From NCBI RefSeq assembly GCF_001885905.1, contig NZ_JXKM01000001.1, forward strand, positions 62,001 through 126,000: DNA of 64,000 nucleotides, in the 5' to 3' direction. Positions 60,212-64,000 of this stretch are shown piece by piece; position 1 is the first letter of the stretch; each line of letters starts with the position of its first letter. The notes below the pieces were generated by a model. That model had not been told where the DNA came from, did no database searches, and was given only the letters and a program-made list of their open reading frames with translations. Position numbers and translations under genes: made by a program. The stretch is from Enterococcus devriesei (GTDB taxonomy: Bacteria; Bacillota; Bacilli; Lactobacillales; Enterococcaceae).

Positions 60212-61261
60212 TTATGAATTTTTCAAGTTATTCGGCAAATATATTTTAAATTTGCTGCCTTGATCAGGAGAACTCTTGACTTCGATACGCCCTTGGTGTA
60301 GTTCAACAATTTGTTTGGCGAGAGCTAAACCCAGTCCGTTGCCTTTTGTTTTTCGACTTGTGTCGCTTTGATAGAATTTATCGAAGATACGCTCCGTGAT
60401 CTCTGGGGTCATACCGATTCCTTCATCGCTGAGCGTGATGATCTGTTCACTTTCCGTATTTTGCAGGTGGACATGGATACTACTGTTTTTTTGACTATAT
60501 TTGATGGCGTTATCCATTAGGTTTAACCAGACTTGATACAGAAATTCTTCGTTGCCATAAAATTCGGTTCGAGGCAGATCCAAATCTAGGCTTAGATTTA
60601 ATTGCTCCCATTTAGGTTGTAAAAATAAAATCACCTCACGAATTTGTTCGTCTAAGCGAAAGCCTTGAAAGTCTAACCCTAATCCTTGATTTTCTAGTTT
60701 GCTGAGCTTTAAAATATTGTCGGTTAAATGGGTCAACTGCTGAGTGCCCTCAAGCATTCGCTCCAGATACTCTCCTCGTTCAGCAGGAGACAGTGCCTCG
60801 TTTTGCAAAAGCTGGACATAGCCTTTAATCGTAGCGATCGGTGTCTTGAATTCATGGGAGACAGTTGAGACGAAATCGTTTCGTAAAGTTTCGATACTGC
60901 CTAATTCTTTTACCATTAAATTGAAATCGTGATATAGCTCCTCGACGTCTTCCATTTGCTTTTCTTCACTTAATTGGATCGTGAAATCTCCCTTAGCCAC
61001 TTGACTCATAGCTTGTCGCAAGTCGCCGATAGGTTGCAGGATTCGTTTGCCGACAAAGATCGAAAGAGCGGCACCGATTACCAAGCTTAAAAAAATAATG
61101 AAATAAAGCGGAAAGAGGTGTCCGTCACGCTCTGGTGTCAGCAGCTGAAAATGATTCACGAGAAAGAGCATCGCGATGAAAAAAGCTAAGACAATCACCA
61201 TCAGTAAAAAAATGATCGCGACAAAATTCATCCATAGTTGGGGAAAGATTCGTTTTCTCAT
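60212..61261 (-). CDS. Sensor histidine kinase with a very short external loop
   Basis: 349 residues. Two spans (about 12-36 and 51-70) enclose only about 15 residues, then HAMP (71-122), dimerisation helix with His136 in STVSHEFKTPIA, N-box NLMDNAIKYS, DEGIGM, FDKFYQSD and GNGLGLALAKQI. With so small an outer loop the signal may be sensed within the membrane or passed from a transporter. ATG overlaps the regulator stop by 4 bp. Confidence 0.9.
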   Translation of the reverse strand: MRKRIFPQLWMNFVAIIFLLMVIVLAFFIAMLFLVNHFQLLTPERDGHLFPLYFIIFLSLVIGAALSIFVGKRILQPIGDLRQAMSQVAKGDFTIQLSEEKQMEDVEELYHDFNLMVKELGSIETLRNDFVSTVSHEFKTPIATIKGYVQLLQNEALSPAERGEYLERMLEGTQQLTHLTDNILKLSKLENQGLGLDFQGFRLDEQIREVILFLQPKWEQLNLSLDLDLPRTEFYGNEEFLYQVWLNLMDNAIKYSQKNSSIHVHLQNTESEQIITLSDEGIGMTPEITERIFDKFYQSDTSRKTKGNGLGLALAKQIVELHQGRIEVKSSPDQGSKFKIYLPNNLKNS

Positions 61262-61929
61262 AGAATGACCGCCTTATAGCCTAATCCGCGAATCGTTTCG
61301 ATGGTAAAATCGGGATTATTTTCTAAGCGAGTTCGTAGGCGCTTGATATGAACATCGATCGTCCGTTCGTCGGTGTCTGAATCTAAGCCCCAAATCTCAT
61401 CCATTAATTGCTGACGAGTAAATATTTTATTGGGATAAGCCAGTAATTTATATAAAAGTAAAAATTCCTTTTGCGGTAGCGTCACACGTTGCTCTGGCGT
61501 TTTAATTTGGTAAGTTTCTTGACTGAGCTGAGTATCACCCACGATTAATTCCTTCGTGTGGACGATTTGGGCCCGCCGCAGTAGCGCATCTACTCGTAAA
61601 ATCATTTCATTTACATCGATTGGTTTGACCATATAATCATCGACTCCAATGGTAAAGCCGCGTTTTTTATCTTCGAAAGAATCTTTAGCAGTGATAAATA
61701 AAATCGGCAGTTCATAGCCCGCTTGCCGTAAACTTTCCGCCAGCTCATAGCCATCCATATCCGGCATCATGATATCACTGATGATTAGATCAATGAATTG
61801 CCGATCTAAAAGTTCGAGTGCCTCGACGCCATTACTCGCGCGAAATACTTCGAAACGTTCATTTTTCAAAGCTGATTGATAAAGGATTGATAAATTTTCA
61901 TCATCTTCTACGATAAGTATTCGATTCAT
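61258..61929 (-). CDS. OmpR-family response regulator
   Basis: 223 residues. Receiver with acidic pocket VEDD (7-10), phospho-acceptor Asp52 in ISDIMMPDMDG, and the Lys in FITAKDS; DNA-binding winged helix at 130-223 (TFTRQQLMDEIWG-like segment and DVHIKRLRTRLENNPDFTIETIRGLGY). First gene of the regulator-kinase operon, divergent from the ABC transporter at 62059, the probable target. Confidence 0.93.
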   Translation of the reverse strand: MNRILIVEDDENLSILYQSALKNERFEVFRASNGVEALELLDRQFIDLIISDIMMPDMDGYELAESLRQAGYELPILFITAKDSFEDKKRGFTIGVDDYMVKPIDVNEMILRVDALLRRAQIVHTKELIVGDTQLSQETYQIKTPEQRVTLPQKEFLLLYKLLAYPNKIFTRQQLMDEIWGLDSDTDERTIDVHIKRLRTRLENNPDFTIETIRGLGYKAVIL

Positions 61930-62058
61930 TTGCGTTGCCCTCCTTTTTGCTCAATAATAGTAGCAAATCACTGTGAACCTAGTATGAATTTTTGTTCATT
62001 TTGAGTTAATAATGCCATGCTATCTTTACGATGTAAACTAAGAGAAAAGGGTGACACG

Positions 62059-64000
62059 ATGTTAGAATTAAAAGATATAAAAAAATATTATCATGTGGGC
62101 GATACCACCACAAAAGCGTTAGATGGTGTGTCGGTTGCATTTCGCCGACAAGAATTCGTCGCGATACTAGGAGCCAGCGGATCAGGGAAAACAACGATGC
62201 TGAATGTAATCGGCGGCTTGGATAATTATGATTCCGGCGATATGATCATTGATGGAACATCAACGAAAACCTTTAAAGACGCCGATTGGGATGCCTATCG
62301 TAATAATTCCATCGGTTTTGTTTTCCAAAGCTACAACTTGATCAGTCATTTAGGAATTATCGATAATGTAGAGCTTGGGATGACCCTCAGTGGTGTCTCG
62401 AAGGAAGAAAAGCAGCAGCGGGCTGAGGATGCGTTGCGGCGAGTAGGTCTGGCTGATCACATGCATAAGAAACCGAATCAGCTTTCTGGTGGACAAATGC
62501 AGCGAGTCGCCATCGCACGAGCATTAGCGAACGATCCAGATATTTTACTTTGTGATGAACCGACCGGTGCTTTGGATACCGAGACTAGTGTTCAAATCAT
62601 GAACTTGATCCAAGAATTGTCCAAAGAAAAATTGGTTATCATGGTGACGCATAATCCTGAGCTGGCAAATAAATATGCTGATCGGACCATTCAATTTTCT
62701 GATGGACAGATTTTGAATGATTCACACCCTCATATCGAAGGAAAGAAAGGCGAAGAGTTTCAATTAAAACGGACCAAGATGAAATTCATCACTGCCTTGA
62801 AGCTTTCCTTCAATAACTTGCGTACCAAAAAAGGGCGGACCTTTTTGACTGCCTTTGCTTCAAGTATTGGGATCATCAGTATCGGAATTGTACTTTCACT
62901 GTCCAGTGGTTTTCAAAAGCAAATTGATACGACCCAAGCGGAAACGATGGCGAAGTATCCAATCACGATCTCCAAAACCACGACAGATCAGTCAGCAAAT
63001 CGCAATCAAGCATTAGGCTCAGACAAAGTGAGTGACTCAAATAAAGCTGGCAAAAATGAAATCATCGCGAAGATCAGTGATGAAGATAAAGCTCAACATA
63101 CGAATAAGATCGATCAAAAATATATCGACTACATTAATAATATCGATCCTAAGTTAAGTAATAATATCGGCTATACACGCGTCGTAGGGATGAATCTTTT
63201 ACGTGACGTGGATGGTGATGTGAAACCAGTCAAGTTATCAAATGAAGCACCAGACAGCGGTCCTTCTATGATGAGCGCGATGTCTAGCATGACTGGGATG
63301 GGCGTTTCATCTTTCCCTACGCAGCTAGATGAAAGCTCTGGCAACTTTTTAGAAGACAATTATAAATTGTTAGCTGGGGCTTATCCGAAAGCTGATACTG
63401 ATGTGGTACTAATCGTTGATGCCAACAACAGCACCAATATCAATTCATTAAAAAATCTTGGCTTCGAGCTGAAAGACGGCGAGAAACTGAACTTCGATAA
63501 GATCGTCGGCACACAATTCAAATTGATTAACAACAATGAGTACTATCAAAAATTACCGACAGGGAATTTTATTCCTAAAAATGATTACCAAGCGATGTTT
63601 GATAATGCCAACAACGACACGTTAAAAATATCAGGAATCTTGCGGGTGAAAAGTTCTTCGACTATGAACTTATTAGCGCCAGGGATCGCTTATAGTAATG
63701 AGTTAACGTCTAAAATCGTCAAAGACAATGAAAACTCTGAGATTGTCGCAGCACAAAAAGACGCGGACACGAATGTAATGACCAACGAAAAATTGGACGA
63801 TGCAACCAAAGAGAGTACTTTGGCCTACTTAGGCGGCGACAGCATCCCAAGCAGCATTATGATCTATCCAAATAATTACAAAGACAAAGAACAAATTTTA
63901 AGCTATTTGGATGATTACAACAAAGGCAAATCAAAAGAAGACAAGATCATTTATACTGACTTGGCAGGCACAATGACTGAATTGACTGGCGGCTTAATGG
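62059..64000 (+). CDS. Fused ABC transporter, ATPase plus MacB-type permease (3' truncated)
   Basis: Opens at ATG 62059 after AAAGGGTGA and runs 647 codons to the window edge without a stop. The ATPase domain (1-225) has Walker [10 protein letters not shown], signature [15 protein letters not shown], Walker [13 protein letters not shown], and MVTHNPEL. A membrane span (about 258-280, [20 protein letters not shown]) starts the MacB-type permease, followed by a long Asn/Asp/Lys-rich extracellular domain. In Gram-positives such fusions export peptides or confer antimicrobial-peptide resistance. Divergent from the two-component genes, which probably regulate it. Confidence 0.88.
   Translation, partial: MLELKDIKKYYHVGDTTTKALDGVSVAFRRQEFVAILGASGSGKTTMLNVIGGLDNYDSGDMIIDGTSTKTFKDADWDAYRNNSIGFVFQSYNLISHLGIIDNVELGMTLSGVSKEEKQQRAEDALRRVGLADHMHKKPNQLSGGQMQRVAIARALANDPDILLCDEPTGALDTETSVQIMNLIQELSKEKLVIMVTHNPELANKYADRTIQFSDGQILNDSHPHIEGKKGEEFQLKRTKMKFITALKLSFNNLRTKKGRTFLTAFASSIGIISIGIVLSLSSGFQKQIDTTQAETMAKYPITISKTTTDQSANRNQALGSDKVSDSNKAGKNEIIAKISDEDKAQHTNKIDQKYIDYINNIDPKLSNNIGYTRVVGMNLLRDVDGDVKPVKLSNEAPDSGPSMMSAMSSMTGMGVSSFPTQLDESSGNFLEDNYKLLAGAYPKADTDVVLIVDANNSTNINSLKNLGFELKDGEKLNFDKIVGTQFKLINNNEYYQKLPTGNFIPKNDYQAMFDNANNDTLKISGILRVKSSSTMNLLAPGIAYSNELTSKIVKDNENSEIVAAQKDADTNVMTNEKLDDATKESTLAYLGGDSIPSSIMIYPNNYKDKEQILSYLDDYNKGKSKEDKIIYTDLAGTMTELTGGLM

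Overview
The window looks like a low-GC Gram-positive chromosome of the order Lactobacillales, most likely an Enterococcus. This rests on protein character (Gls24/AmaP/DUF2273 module, PepA-type M42 aminopeptidase, UPF0210 with its ACT partner), AGGAGG ribosome binding sites, CcpA-type cre sites, a threonine T-box leader and a yybP-ykoY manganese riboswitch. No rRNA, tRNA, prophage, insertion sequence or CRISPR array was found. Most of the region reads as ordinary core and metabolic chromosome. No composition statistics or database searches were run.

Layout. 1-3.3 kb: end of an acetyltransferase, a TerC-family membrane protein, then a two-gene HgdB/HgdC-like iron-sulfur reductase and activator behind a structured leader with its own terminator. 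3.3-8.5 kb: DUF998 protein, an ABC exporter operon ending in its own TetR regulator (tandem operators over the promoter), and small membrane proteins. 8.5-13.4 kb: dapB, then a cysteine/methionine locus (PLP lyase plus cystine-type ABC importer) preceded by a 550-nt leader holding two tiny ORFs, each with three consecutive Cys codons, and an attenuator-like terminator. 13.4-18.5 kb: P-type cation ATPase under a Mn2+ riboswitch, M42 peptidase, methyltransferase. 18.6-27.5 kb: Fur-box-preceded pair of ABC exporter-fold half-transporters, two paralogous APC permeases, GNAT, DUF554 and a divergent ClpP-like protease. 27.8-38.1 kb: a frameshifted PucR regulator, threonine aldolase, UPF0173, B3/B4 and YbaK domain proteins, SorC regulator with fructose-6-phosphate aldolase, and assorted oxidoreductases. 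38.2-46.6 kb: a 107-bp-period repeat array, ACT/UPF0210 pair, a probable pentameric ligand-gated channel homologue, a large FtsX-type permease, and a T-box-controlled threonyl-tRNA synthetase whose editing site is degenerate. 46.7-64 kb: TetR-controlled ABC exporter, nucleoid-associated protein, P1 peptidase, Gls24 envelope-stress module, UbiB-family kinase, several membrane proteins, AzlCD exporter, and a two-component system divergent from a fused ABC transporter cut by the window end.

Two families of intergenic repeats run through the window. R1 (about 920, 27521, 31409 and 59623) carries a conserved block beginning GTGACAGAAG, and at three of its four sites it ends in a terminator hairpin with a shared core. 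R2 (about 16125, 34733, 38164 and 59712) is built of two hairpins and appears singly, in inverse orientation, and as a tandem array.

The items I would follow first are the dual poly-Cys leader (9461-10038), the DCCP-like reductase with its unassigned leader (1049-3275), the pLGIC-like protein (40442-41548), the editing-deficient ThrRS (44734-46638) and the two repeat families.
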